Shown in pieces: positions 29,853 through 38,891 of a stretch of DNA of 64,000 bases. Position numbers and translations under genes: made by a program. The stretch comes from Massilia sp. Root335 (GTDB lineage Bacteria; Pseudomonadota; Gammaproteobacteria; Burkholderiales; Burkholderiaceae_D). The notes under the pieces are model-generated. The model had not been told where the DNA came from. It searched no databases and saw only the letters and a program-made list of their open reading frames with translations. How positions within the stretch are numbered: the first letter of the stretch is position 1; each line of letters opens with the position of its first letter. The stretch lies in NCBI RefSeq assembly GCF_001425685.1, contig NZ_LMCY01000069.1, positions 1 to 64,000 on the forward strand, in the 5' to 3' direction.

Positions 29853-30374
29853 ATGGAGACAACCCGTAGGACCTTCCTGAAGGCCGGCCTGCTGTCGGCC
29901 GCATTGCTGGCCGCGGGCGGCGGCTGGTATCGCGTCACCCATCCGGCGCCGCCGCGCGGGTTCGTGCTCGACGGCGAGGCGCGCGCGGCGCTCGACGCGA
30001 TCGTCCCCGCGATCCTGGCCGGCGCCTTGCCGGATGCGCCTGCCGACAAGGCCCGCGCCATCGCCGCGACGACCGAACGCGTGCACCAGACCATCCTCGG
30101 CCTGCCGCTCGCCGCCCAGCAGGAAGTGCAGGATTTGTTCGGCCTGCTCGCGCTGGCGCCGGCGCGGCGCCTGCTGACGGGCATCCCGCACGGCTGGGCC
30201 GAGGCGCGGGAGGTCGACGTCGCCGCCTTCCTGCAGGACTGGCGCGTGCATCGCCTCGCCCTGCTGCGCACGGCGTACGCGGCCCTGCACGACCTCGTGC
30301 TCGGCGGCTGGTACAGCGATCCCGCGCACTGGGATGCCATCGGCTATCCCGGACCGCTGAAGGAGCTGGCATGA
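29853..30374 (+). CDS. Tat-exported small subunit of a GMC dehydrogenase
   Basis: Protein of 173 residues with a twin-arginine signal (TTRRTFLKAGLLSAALLAAG, about 3-22). The mature part resembles the gluconate 2-dehydrogenase subunit 3 fold: DGEARAALDAIVPAILAG, a helical middle and YAALHDLVLGGWYSDPAHWD. Such subunits carry folded cofactor-bearing GMC partners through the Tat system. Its TGA overlaps the ATG of the GMC gene (30371-30374), so the two are translationally coupled and probably form a periplasmic dehydrogenase. ATG 29853 is set by the Tat signal. Confidence 0.82.
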   Translation: METTRRTFLKAGLLSAALLAAGGGWYRVTHPAPPRGFVLDGEARAALDAIVPAILAGALPDAPADKARAIAATTERVHQTILGLPLAAQQEVQDLFGLLALAPARRLLTGIPHGWAEAREVDVAAFLQDWRVHRLALLRTAYAALHDLVLGGWYSDPAHWDAIGYPGPLKELA

Positions 30375-32005
30375 GCGCCGAATCCGTGATTCCGGATCCG
30401 ATCCACGCCGGCCTCGCGCGCGGCTGGAAGGTGATCGACGGCGCGCGCGAAGAGCGCGACCGCGACCTGTCCGCCGACGTGGTCATCGTCGGCAGCGGTG
30501 CCGGCGGCGGCGTGACGGCGGAGATCCTCGCGCTGTCGGGCCTCGCCGTCATCGTCGTGGAAGAGGGCGCGCTCAAGTCGTCGCGCGACTTCAGGATGCG
30601 CGAGGCCGACGCCTACCCGACCCTGTACCAGGAATCGGCCGCGCGCAAGACGCGCGACAAGGGCGTCAACATCCTGCAGGGCCGTACCGTCGGCGGCTCG
30701 ACGACGGTGAACTGGACGTCGAGCTTCCGCACGCCGCCGTCGACGCTCGCGTTCTGGCAGCGGCAGTTCGGCCTCGCGACGTACGACGAGGCCGCGCTGG
30801 CGCCGTGGTTCGCGCTGATGGAGGCGCGGCTGCACGTGGCCGACTGGCCCGGCGCGCCGAACGAGAACAACGAGCTGCTGCGGCGCGGCGCCGCGAAACT
30901 CGGCATCGCGACGGGTCTCATCCGCCGCAACGTCAACGGCTGCTGGAACCTGGGCTACTGCGGCATGGGCTGTCCGACGAATGCGAAGCAGTCGATGCTC
31001 GTGACGACGATCCCGTCCGCGCTGGACCACGGCGCCACGCTCGTCACCCGCGCCCGCGCCCAGCGGCTCGTCGTCAAGGGCGACAAGGTCGACGGCCTCG
31101 AATGCACGCTGCTGGACGCGGCCGGGCTGCACGCCACGGGACGGACGTTGCGCGTGCGTGCCCGCCATTACGTGCTGGCCGGCGGCGCCATCAACACGCC
31201 GGCGCTGCTGCTGCGCTCGAACGCGCCGGACCCCAGCGGACAGCTGGGCAAGCGCACGTTCCTGCATCCGACGCTCGTCTCGGCCGCGCTGTTCCCGCAG
31301 CGCGTGGACGGCTATGCCGGCGCGCCGCAGACCGTCTATTCGGACCACTTCATGCACACGCAGGCCATCGACGGCCCGCTCGGCTTCAAGCTGGAGGCGC
31401 CGCCGCTGCACCCGGTGCTGCTGGCCACGACGATGCAGGGCTTCGGCCGCGAGCACGCCGGGATGATGCGCCAGTTCCCGTACCTGCAGGGCATGCTGGC
31501 GCTGCTGCGCGACGGCTTCCATCCCGAGTCGCAGGGCGGCAGCGTCGGCCTGCACGGCGACGGCGCCGCGGTGCTCGATTACCCGCTGAACGATCCAATC
31601 TGGGACGGCGCCCGGCGCGCGCTGCTGACGATGGCCGAGATCCAGTTCGCGGCCGGCGCCAGCGGCGTGCAGGTGGCGCACGAACGGGCGCCGCGCTACG
31701 CCAGCTGGAACGACGCGAAGGCCGGCATCGCCGCGCTGCCGTTCGAACGGCACCTGACGCGCGTCGTGTCGGCCCACGTGATGGGCGGCTGCGCGATGGC
31801 GGGCGCGGACCACGCCGGCGTGACGGGACCGGACGGCCGCTACCGGGGCCTCGCGAACGTCTCCGTGCACGACGGCTCGCTGTTCCCGACCTCGATCGGC
31901 GCCAATCCGCAACTGTCGATCTACGGCATCACCGCGCGCCTGGCCAGCGATCTCGCGCAAGCGCTGACGGGACGCCCGGCCGCGCGCCCGCAGGCGCAGG
32001 CGTGA
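30371..32005 (+). CDS. GMC family FAD-dependent oxidoreductase
   Basis: Flavoprotein of 544 residues. The FAD-binding Rossmann motif is VVIVGSGAGGGVTAEILALSG (about 37-57), with GRTVGGSTTVNW, the internal GYCGMGCPTNAKQ and the C-terminal HVMGGCAMA and GANPQLSIYGITAR segments. It has no signal peptide, as expected if it is exported in complex with the Tat-bearing subunit before it. It oxidises an alcohol or sugar, substrate unknown. The neighbouring lipase suggests a lipid or sterol-like substrate (inference). ATGA overlap with the upstream gene. Confidence 0.87.
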   Translation: MSAESVIPDPIHAGLARGWKVIDGAREERDRDLSADVVIVGSGAGGGVTAEILALSGLAVIVVEEGALKSSRDFRMREADAYPTLYQESAARKTRDKGVNILQGRTVGGSTTVNWTSSFRTPPSTLAFWQRQFGLATYDEAALAPWFALMEARLHVADWPGAPNENNELLRRGAAKLGIATGLIRRNVNGCWNLGYCGMGCPTNAKQSMLVTTIPSALDHGATLVTRARAQRLVVKGDKVDGLECTLLDAAGLHATGRTLRVRARHYVLAGGAINTPALLLRSNAPDPSGQLGKRTFLHPTLVSAALFPQRVDGYAGAPQTVYSDHFMHTQAIDGPLGFKLEAPPLHPVLLATTMQGFGREHAGMMRQFPYLQGMLALLRDGFHPESQGGSVGLHGDGAAVLDYPLNDPIWDGARRALLTMAEIQFAAGASGVQVAHERAPRYASWNDAKAGIAALPFERHLTRVVSAHVMGGCAMAGADHAGVTGPDGRYRGLANVSVHDGSLFPTSIGANPQLSIYGITARLASDLAQALTGRPAARPQAQA

Positions 32006-32017
32006 CGCGATGAAGCC

Positions 32018-32953
32018 ATGAAGCCGGCCAGCGCCCGCACGCTGCTGCGCGTCGTGCTGCTCGTGCAGGCCGCCGCCGCGCTGCTGGTCGCGTGGGTGCT
32101 GCTGCGCCGCGGCGTGCCGGCGTGGGGTGCGCTGGCGGCCGGCGTCGGGGCCGTGGCGCTGGTGCGCCTCGTCATCAACATGAACAACTTCGTCATGGCG
32201 GGGTGGGCGGCGAGCGTCACGCCGCCCGAGCACCGGCTCGGGCCCGGTGCGCGCCTGCGCCTGCTGGCCGAGGAATTTTGCGCCAGCATGCTGGTGACGT
32301 CCTGGCACGTGCCGCGCGGCCGTGCGCGCATGACGATCCACCCGCACGGCGCCTACCCGCCCGTGCTGCTCGTGCACGGCTACGGCTGCAACAGCGGCTA
32401 CTGGGCGCACCTGGCGCCGCTGCTGGACCGCGAGGGCATCAGCCACGCGGGCATCGACCTCGAACCGGTCGTGGGCAGCATCGACGATTACGCGCCGCTG
32501 ATCGAGGCGCGCGTGCGCGAACTGTGCGCCGCGACCGGCGCCGCGCGCGTCGCCATCGTCGCGCACAGCATGGGCGGGCTGGCCGCGCGCGCGTGGATGC
32601 GACGGTATGAAACCGGCGGCAGCGCGCGCGTGGCGGCACTGATCACGCTCGGCACGCCGCACCACGGCACGGCGCTGGCGCGCTTCGGCCTTGGTGCGAA
32701 CGCCGCCCAGATGCGCCGCGACAGCCCGTGGCTGCGCGCGCTGGCCGCTGGCGAGACCGGGGACGTGCGCGCGCGCATCGTGTCGCTGTACACGCACCAC
32801 GACAACATCGTCGCCCCGCGGGAGTCGAGCGTGCTGGCGGGCGCGCGCAACGTGGCGTTCGGCGGCGTTGGCCACGTGGCGCTGGGCAGCAACCCGCGCG
32901 TGCTGGCCGAGGTGTTGCGCATACTGCGCGAACTGCGTCCCGCGGAGGCGTGA
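32018..32953 (+). CDS. Alpha/beta-hydrolase, lipase-like
   Basis: Hydrolase of 311 residues. Two hydrophobic N-terminal segments (about 7-27 and 32-55) suggest membrane anchoring. The alpha/beta fold begins with PPVLLVHGYGCNSGYW (oxyanion region); the nucleophile elbow is AHSMGG and later residues include Asp in THHDNIV and His in GGVGHVALGS, giving a Ser-Asp-His triad. It resembles triacylglycerol lipase/esterase EstA-type proteins. It lies 12 bp after the GMC gene, probably in the same operon. Confidence 0.82.
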   Translation: MKPASARTLLRVVLLVQAAAALLVAWVLLRRGVPAWGALAAGVGAVALVRLVINMNNFVMAGWAASVTPPEHRLGPGARLRLLAEEFCASMLVTSWHVPRGRARMTIHPHGAYPPVLLVHGYGCNSGYWAHLAPLLDREGISHAGIDLEPVVGSIDDYAPLIEARVRELCAATGAARVAIVAHSMGGLAARAWMRRYETGGSARVAALITLGTPHHGTALARFGLGANAAQMRRDSPWLRALAAGETGDVRARIVSLYTHHDNIVAPRESSVLAGARNVAFGGVGHVALGSNPRVLAEVLRILRELRPAEA

Positions 32954-33024
32954 AGGACGGCGGCTGTGGCCGCGCCGTCCGGTCGATGATATCCTTGCGG
33001 GTGAGTCCACCCACATTTGTTTCC

Positions 33025-33699
33025 ATGCAACAAAAAGCCCCGCGCCGAACCCGCGAACGCATCCTCGAGCTGTCGCTGCGGCTGTTCAATGAATTCGGCG
33101 AACCGAACATCACGACGACCGTGATCGCCGACGAGATGAACATCTCGCCGGGGAACCTGTATTACCACTTCCGCAACAAGGACGACATCGTGAATTCGAT
33201 CTTCGTCCAGTTCGAGGCGGAGATCGAGCGCATGCTGACCGTACCGGCCGGCCGCCGCTCGAACATGGAAGACGTGTGGCTGTACCTGCACCTCATGTTC
33301 GAGCTGATCTGGAAATACCGGTTCTTCTATCGCGACCTGAACGACCTCCTGTCGCGCAACCGCAAGCTCGAACTGCACTTCAAGGCGATCCTCGCCCACA
33401 AGATCAAGGTCGCGCGCCAGTTGTGCGAAGACTTGCGCAGCGAAGGCTCGCTCGAGGCGGGCGACGCCCAGATCGGCGCGATGGCCACGAACATGGTCGT
33501 CGTCGCCACGTACTGGCTGTCGTACGAATACGTGCGCAATCCGCGCAAGTACAGCGAGCAGCAGGCCATCGCCGACGCGCTGGCGCGCGGCTGCTACCAG
33601 GTGCTGTCGATGCTCGGCCCCTACCTGCGCGGCGACACGCTCACGCTGTTCCAGCGCCTGTCCGACGATTTTCTCGCCAAGCTGCCGCCGGAACCCTGA
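33025..33699 (+). CDS. TetR family transcriptional regulator
   Basis: Regulator of 224 residues with an N-terminal TetR helix-turn-helix (about 8-58): TRERILELSLRLFNEFGEPN and MNISPGNLYYHFRNKDDIV. The C-terminal part (about 75-215) is all-helical and binds an unknown ligand. The ATG 33025 matches the length of the TetR domain; the in-frame region upstream overlaps the lipase. A small palindrome GGGTG-AGTC-CACCC (32999-33012) precedes it and could be an operator. Located between the GMC/lipase genes and a LOG gene, it may control this operon. Confidence 0.87.
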   Translation: MQQKAPRRTRERILELSLRLFNEFGEPNITTTVIADEMNISPGNLYYHFRNKDDIVNSIFVQFEAEIERMLTVPAGRRSNMEDVWLYLHLMFELIWKYRFFYRDLNDLLSRNRKLELHFKAILAHKIKVARQLCEDLRSEGSLEAGDAQIGAMATNMVVVATYWLSYEYVRNPRKYSEQQAIADALARGCYQVLSMLGPYLRGDTLTLFQRLSDDFLAKLPPEP

Positions 33700-33706
33700 G
33701 GACTCC

Positions 33707-34261
33707 ATGAAATCCATTGCCGTCTACTGCGGCGCCTCGCTGGGCGCCGATCCCGTGTATGCCGACGCCGCGCGCGGCCTGGCGCGCGCGCTCGTCGAGC
33801 ACAACATCGGCCTCGTCTACGGCGGCGGCAAGGTGGGCCTGATGGGCGTGATCGCGGACGAAGTGCTGCGCCTCGGCGGCGACGCGACCGGCGTGATCCC
33901 GAAGCACCTCGTCGAGCGCGAGGTTGGCCACGCCGGCCTCACGCGCCTGTTCGTCGTGAAGGACATGCACGAACGGAAAGCGATGATGTCCGACCTGGCC
34001 GAAGGCTTCATCGCCATGCCCGGCGGGATGGGCACGCTGGAAGAACTGTTCGAGATGGTCACCTGGGCCCAACTGGGGATCCACGCCAAGCCGATCGGCC
34101 TGCTCAACGTGGACGGCTTCTACGACGGACTGGCGTCCTTCGTCGGCCACCTCGTCGAGACGGGCTTCGTGCGTCCCGCGCACGCCGAACTCATGACGCT
34201 CGACGCCGATCCCGATGCGCTGATCCGGCGTTTGCGGCTGGCCGCGCCCGGCGCCCGGTAG
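33707..34261 (+). CDS. LOG family protein (cytokinin riboside 5'-monophosphate phosphoribohydrolase type)
   Basis: Protein of 184 residues with a Rossmann fold and the LOG family marks GLVYGGGKVGLMG and the PGGMGTLEELFE nucleotide-binding/catalytic motif (PGGxGTxxE). Such enzymes split nucleoside monophosphates into base and ribose-5-phosphate; they were formerly annotated as lysine decarboxylases. GAGGA is the SD before ATG 33707, seven bases after the TetR stop, so it is probably co-transcribed. The physiological nucleotide is unknown. Confidence 0.88.
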   Translation: MKSIAVYCGASLGADPVYADAARGLARALVEHNIGLVYGGGKVGLMGVIADEVLRLGGDATGVIPKHLVEREVGHAGLTRLFVVKDMHERKAMMSDLAEGFIAMPGGMGTLEELFEMVTWAQLGIHAKPIGLLNVDGFYDGLASFVGHLVETGFVRPAHAELMTLDADPDALIRRLRLAAPGAR

Positions 34262-34270
34262 CCGAGCTCC

Positions 34271-37027
34271 TTATCCTGCGACGGCTTCGGCATTCCCCAG
34301 GCGCCGTTGCTGGGCCTGCGCCTGCAGCATCTCCGTGATGCGCTCGGCCGCCACCGGTGGGCTGAACAGATAGCCCTGCATCTCGTCGCAATCGTTCGCG
34401 AGCAGGAAGTCGCGCTGCTCGACCGTCTCCACGCCCTCGGCGATCACGCGCAGGTGCAGGCGGTGGCCCAGCGAGATCACGGCCAGCGCAATGGCCTGGT
34501 CGTCCGAGCTGGAGGCCAGGTCGCGCACGAACGACTTGTCGATCTTGAGCGTCGAGATCGGGAACGATTTCAATGCGGACAGGCTCGAATAGCCGGTGCC
34601 GAAATCGTCGATCGACAGCGTCACGCCCATTTCCTTCAGTTCGCGCATGCGCTCCACGGCCTGGTTCAGGTCGCGCATCAGCAGGCTTTCCGTCACTTCC
34701 AGGTCGAGCGAGGAGGGCGGCAGGCCGCTGTCGCGCAGCGCGCCGGCGACGCGCTCGACGAGGCGCTTTTCCTCGAACTGGCGGGCCGACACGTTCACCG
34801 AGACCGTGAGCGCGTCGAGCCCGGCCGCGCGCCACAACTGGGCCTGGCGGCAGGCCGTGCGCACGACCCATTCGCCCAGGCCGACGATCAGCCCCGATTC
34901 CTCCGCGAGCCCGATGAAGCGCATCGGCGGCACCGTGCCGTGCTCCGGATGGCGCCAGCGGATCAGCGCCTCCACGCCGAACACGCGGCCCGTGCGCAGG
35001 TCCACTTTCGGCTGGTACAGCAGGTAAAAACGTCCCGCCGGGGACTCGACCGCCGGCGCGTCGGCGCCCGGCTTGTCCGGCGCGTCATCCGCCAGCGTGG
35101 CGTCCAGCGCCCCGCGCAGGCCTTCCAGCAGCACGAGCTTTTCCTCGACGCTGGCGTTCATCTCGCGCGTGTAGAACTGGAAGTTGTTGCTGCCCAGGTC
35201 CTTCGCGCGGTACATCGCGGCGTCGGCGTTCATCATGAGGGTCTTCGGGTCGTCGCCGTCGCGCGGGTAGACGACGACGCCCATGCTGCAGCTGACGCGC
35301 ACGGACTGGTCGCCGATCTGCACCGGCTCCGTCACGGCTTGGCGGATCTTTTCCAGCACGGGCGTCAACGCCAGCGGGCTCTCGCCGGCGTCCGGCAGCA
35401 GGATCACGAATTCGTCGCCACCCAGGCGGCCGAGGGTGTCCGTGCGGCGCAGGCAGGCCTGCATGCGGCAGCCGACGACCTTCAGCAATTCGTCGCCGGC
35501 ATTGTGGCCCAGGCCATCGTTGACGAGCTTGAAGCCGTCCAGGTCGACGAAGGCGAGGGCCAGGTGGCCGCCGTTGCGCTGGGCGTTGCGCACGGCCTGG
35601 TCGAGGCGGTCGCGGATCAGGCTGCGGTTCGGGAGCCCCGTCAGCTCGTCGTGGTGGGCCATGTGGCGGATGCGGTCCTCGGCCAGCTTGCGCTCCGTGA
35701 TGTCGCGCACCATCGCGACGGCGCCGCCTTCGACGGGCACGATCTGGCGCTGCAGCCAGCGGCCGGCGGCCGGGCCGGCGCTGGCCTGCCATTCGGCCTC
35801 GATGACGCGCTGTTCGGCGACCACCTGGACGAGATGGTCGTACATGCCGTTGGTGCGGTAGTAGGGCAGCACGTCGCCCAGCAGCTGGCCGCGCAGGGCC
35901 TCGTTGGCGATGCCCGTGAACAGTTCGGCGCGGCTGTTGGAGCCCTCGACCAGGAAATCGACGATGCCGCCGTCCATGCCGGTCACGCTGCGCAGCACGA
36001 AGAAGGCGTCCGGACTGGCCTCCGACGCCGCCGCATAGGTTTGCTGGGCCTGGCGCTCGCGCCGGCGCGCCTTGGCCACCTGCCACGACCAGGCGCTGAT
36101 CATCGCCACGACGGCCACCAGCAGCGAGCTCGCGGCCGTCGCGCCCACCAGGTAGGTGCCGTAGTGCTGCTCGTACTGCGCCATCTGTTCGCGCGCGGCC
36201 AGGCCGACGACGACCGTGAGCGGGAACCCGGCCAGGCGGCGCGCGCCGGCGTAGCGCTCCACGCCGTCGGGCGGCGTCGGTTGCGGCGCCACGGCTTCCT
36301 CCCCGATGCCGTCGAGCGCGATCGGCTGGCCCCACGAGACGTCGTCGCCGATGCGCACGGCGCGCGCCACGCCGTCGCTGCCCACGAGCGCCAGCAGGCC
36401 GAGTTCCCCGGCACGCGAGCGCTCGTACGAGCTGGTGAAATAGGCGGGATCGACTTCGACGATGGCCACGCCGGCGAAGCTGCCCTCGGCGTCGTCGATG
36501 CGGCGCGTGAAATGCAGGTGCGGTTCCCGGCGGACCGGATCGCCGGCGGTCTGGCTGACGAAGACCGCGCTGGCATCGTCGTTCGCGTGGATGGTGAAAT
36601 AGGGGGCGCGCGACACGTCCTGCGCCGGCATCGGTGGATTGCTGTCGACGATGCGGCCGTCGCGGTCCGCGATGCTGACCTCGAACACGAGGCCGGGCGG
36701 CAGCAGGCCCTGGGCGCGCAGCGCCGGCAGGGCGCCACGCGGGCCGTTCAGTTCGACCGCATACTTGACGACCTTCAGCGTCTGGTCGATCGCATTCAGG
36801 TTGCGCGCGACCTGCGCCTCGTACGTGTCGAGCTGCTCGCGCGCGGAATCGTGCGCGGCGGCGACGGCCGCGAGACGTTCGGTCTCGATGAAATGGAACG
36901 TCGCGGCCCAGATGGCCACCAGCGGCAGCAGCGCGAACAGCGGCAGCGCGATATGCGTCTCGAGGGCGCGCGCGAGCCAGCGGGGACGCCGGCGCCGGCC
37001 AGGTGAAGCGGACGAGGGCTTCATCAT
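34271..37027 (-). CDS. GGDEF-EAL cyclic-di-GMP protein with Cache and PAS domains
   Basis: Membrane signalling protein of 918 residues: a helix (about 20-42), a periplasmic double-Cache-like sensor (about 45-290), a second helix (about 296-318), a PAS domain (about 335-445), GGDEF (about 455-620) and EAL (about 665-900). The GGDEF site is intact (RLGGDEF), with an inhibitory I-site RRTD five residues upstream. The EAL domain keeps EALIRW, LEVTES, IDDFGTGYSS and DKSFV, so both synthesis and hydrolysis of c-di-GMP look possible. Its start (ATGATG, 37027) overlaps the stop of the upstream binding-protein gene, showing tight coupling. Confidence 0.9.
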   Translation of the reverse strand: MMKPSSASPGRRRRPRWLARALETHIALPLFALLPLVAIWAATFHFIETERLAAVAAAHDSAREQLDTYEAQVARNLNAIDQTLKVVKYAVELNGPRGALPALRAQGLLPPGLVFEVSIADRDGRIVDSNPPMPAQDVSRAPYFTIHANDDASAVFVSQTAGDPVRREPHLHFTRRIDDAEGSFAGVAIVEVDPAYFTSSYERSRAGELGLLALVGSDGVARAVRIGDDVSWGQPIALDGIGEEAVAPQPTPPDGVERYAGARRLAGFPLTVVVGLAAREQMAQYEQHYGTYLVGATAASSLLVAVVAMISAWSWQVAKARRRERQAQQTYAAASEASPDAFFVLRSVTGMDGGIVDFLVEGSNSRAELFTGIANEALRGQLLGDVLPYYRTNGMYDHLVQVVAEQRVIEAEWQASAGPAAGRWLQRQIVPVEGGAVAMVRDITERKLAEDRIRHMAHHDELTGLPNRSLIRDRLDQAVRNAQRNGGHLALAFVDLDGFKLVNDGLGHNAGDELLKVVGCRMQACLRRTDTLGRLGGDEFVILLPDAGESPLALTPVLEKIRQAVTEPVQIGDQSVRVSCSMGVVVYPRDGDDPKTLMMNADAAMYRAKDLGSNNFQFYTREMNASVEEKLVLLEGLRGALDATLADDAPDKPGADAPAVESPAGRFYLLYQPKVDLRTGRVFGVEALIRWRHPEHGTVPPMRFIGLAEESGLIVGLGEWVVRTACRQAQLWRAAGLDALTVSVNVSARQFEEKRLVERVAGALRDSGLPPSSLDLEVTESLLMRDLNQAVERMRELKEMGVTLSIDDFGTGYSSLSALKSFPISTLKIDKSFVRDLASSSDDQAIALAVISLGHRLHLRVIAEGVETVEQRDFLLANDCDEMQGYLFSPPVAAERITEMLQAQAQQRRLGNAEAVAG

Positions 37028-37464
37028 TGCACCACGAGGACGGCGTGCACGCTGCCGTCGAGCGCGCCCCGTTCGATATAGCCGATGGCGCCCGGATCGT
37101 CCGCGACCTTGCGCCGCACGGCCGCGCTGTCCGGCAGTTCGGCGGGCGGCTGGCCGCGGCCCGTGAACACCATCTTCGACCAGTGCGCCTTCAGCAGGGC
37201 CGGCGTCTTGCTCGTCACGCGCGCATAGAATTCGTCGCGGATCGGCGCGCCGAGGCGCAGGTCGTACGGCACGGCCTCGGCGCCGTCGGGGAAGCGCACC
37301 GACTGGCCGAGGAAGATCGCGGCCACCTGGTCGGCGCGCAGCGTGGCGACGGGGTTGCGCGCGGAGACGATCACGACGAGGTCGGCCGCGCCGGCGCGAG
37401 CATCGGCAAGGCAGGCGAGCAGCAGGGCCGATCCCAGGAAGCGGGAATACTTGTGGGCCGCCAT
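37024..37464 (-). CDS. PstS-like small periplasmic binding protein
   Basis: Exported protein of 146 residues with a signal peptide (about 1-27). The rest matches one lobe of phosphate-type periplasmic binding proteins: VSARNPVATLRADQVAAIFLGQ, AHWSKMVFTGRGQPP and DPGAIGYIERG. Full PstS proteins are about twice as long; such single-lobe proteins are found beside GGDEF/EAL genes. It may bind a ligand and present it to the Cache domain of the next protein (inference from context). It overlaps that gene by 4 bp and starts 1 bp after the porin-like gene ends. Confidence 0.75.
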   Translation of the reverse strand: MAAHKYSRFLGSALLLACLADARAGAADLVVIVSARNPVATLRADQVAAIFLGQSVRFPDGAEAVPYDLRLGAPIRDEFYARVTSKTPALLKAHWSKMVFTGRGQPPAELPDSAAVRRKVADDPGAIGYIERGALDGSVHAVLVVQ

Positions 37465-37465
37465 G

Positions 37466-38716
37466 CTAGTACACGAAGTCCAGGGCGACGCTGGCCACGT
37501 GGGTGGTGCGCCCGGAACGGAAGCGCGGCGTCGGGTTGATGAAGGTGCCGACGGAGTCGTCGTGCGGCGTGACGCGGTCGAGCTGCACCTTGAGCGCCAT
37601 GTTCGTATGCAGGTCCCAGCGCAGGCCGGCCGCCACGGACGTCTGCTGCGGGATCCGGATCAGCAGGGCATTCAGCCCGGCGTTCAGCATGGCCGCCGTC
37701 GGCGCCAGCGCCGGGGGCAGGGCGGCCGTCGGCAGGCCCGCGTCCAGCGTCGGCCCGACGGCCCGCACGCGCGCCCACGTCGCGTACGGCGTCAGCGACT
37801 TCCAGCGCCAGCCGGCGCTGACATAGGCGTTGCGCGTCGCGCCGAGGAAGGAATGGCTGACCGTGCGGCCCGCCTCGGCCATCACGAACCAGCTGCCCGG
37901 GTCGTAGTTCACGCCGATATTGGCGAGCATCATGCGCTTGTGGTCCATCGCATAACGCCGGGTCAGGGCCCGGCCGGCCGGGCCGAACGCATTGAAGGCG
38001 TCGAACAGGTCGACGGCGATGTCGCTCGAGATCTCGGCGCTGACCATGTTGGCGCGCACGCTCAACGCGCCCCAGTCGCTCGTGTTCGAGATGCCGACGC
38101 CGCCGCGCCCGTACACGTGCAGGGGCGCGATCAGCGCCACGGCGCTGTGGCCGTAGAAGACCTGGGACGCGTTGCGCACGGGGCCGAGGTCCCAGCGCAG
38201 GGTGGCGTCGACGCCGTCGCTGCTGGTGACGGGCAGGACGTTGTAGCCTTCGACCGGCGGCCGCACCCACGGATACGCGTAGCCGACCTTGCGGTAGTCC
38301 GCCGTCAGGAACACGGGCAGTGCGATGCGGCCGGCGCGCAGGGCCAGTTCGGGCGTCACCTGGTACTTGATGTTGGCCCATTCGATGCGCGGCCGGTAGG
38401 TGTTGTCCAGCCCCTGTTCGCTCACGACCTGCAGCACGGCCGACCAGTGCCGCGCGAGCGTGGCGTCGAGCTGGATGCCGAGGCGGGTGTCGACGTCGGT
38501 GCTCCAGCGGCGCGTGAGACCGGTGCCGCTGGCCTTGAAGACGGACGACGTGTAGTCCGCATCGTGTTCGCTGGCATGCGCGACGCCCAGCGTGCCGAAG
38601 CCGGAGATGCGCCAGTCCGGGGTGCGCACCGGCTCGTCCTGCGCGCGGGCGGTGCCAAGGCAGGCGAGGCCGAACAGGGAAAGTAACAGGAACTGAACGA
38701 GGCGTTGTTGCTGCAT
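37466..38716 (-). CDS. Porin-like outer membrane beta barrel
   Basis: Exported protein of 416 residues with a signal peptide (about 1-25, cleavage after GTARA). The mature part opens WRISGFGTLGVAHAS, a typical first strand of such porins, and continues with alternating hydrophobic strands up to a C-terminal aromatic residue (VALDFVY), as required by the outer membrane insertion machinery. It belongs to a putative porin family common in Oxalobacteraceae. It heads a three-gene unit with the binding protein and the GGDEF-EAL protein. Confidence 0.8.
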   Translation of the reverse strand: MQQQRLVQFLLLSLFGLACLGTARAQDEPVRTPDWRISGFGTLGVAHASEHDADYTSSVFKASGTGLTRRWSTDVDTRLGIQLDATLARHWSAVLQVVSEQGLDNTYRPRIEWANIKYQVTPELALRAGRIALPVFLTADYRKVGYAYPWVRPPVEGYNVLPVTSSDGVDATLRWDLGPVRNASQVFYGHSAVALIAPLHVYGRGGVGISNTSDWGALSVRANMVSAEISSDIAVDLFDAFNAFGPAGRALTRRYAMDHKRMMLANIGVNYDPGSWFVMAEAGRTVSHSFLGATRNAYVSAGWRWKSLTPYATWARVRAVGPTLDAGLPTAALPPALAPTAAMLNAGLNALLIRIPQQTSVAAGLRWDLHTNMALKVQLDRVTPHDDSVGTFINPTPRFRSGRTTHVASVALDFVY

Positions 38717-38891
38717 TTGAGTCGACGGATGGGCCGGCTGGGAGCGCCAGGGTGCGGAACTCGACTGTAATCCTTGCTCAAAGGAAAGTCGACAGCTTTT
38801 GCCCGTCGGCCGCCCTTGTTCAAAATCTTGTTGCGCTACGGCAACGAGGGATTGCGTCAGATCCGGCCATTGGCTGCCGCGCCGCCGCGCT

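Noticed and set aside
34307-37006. 899-codon plus-strand ORF opposite the GGDEF-EAL gene
   Set aside because: Shadow frame; the minus strand has intact GGDEF and EAL motifs.
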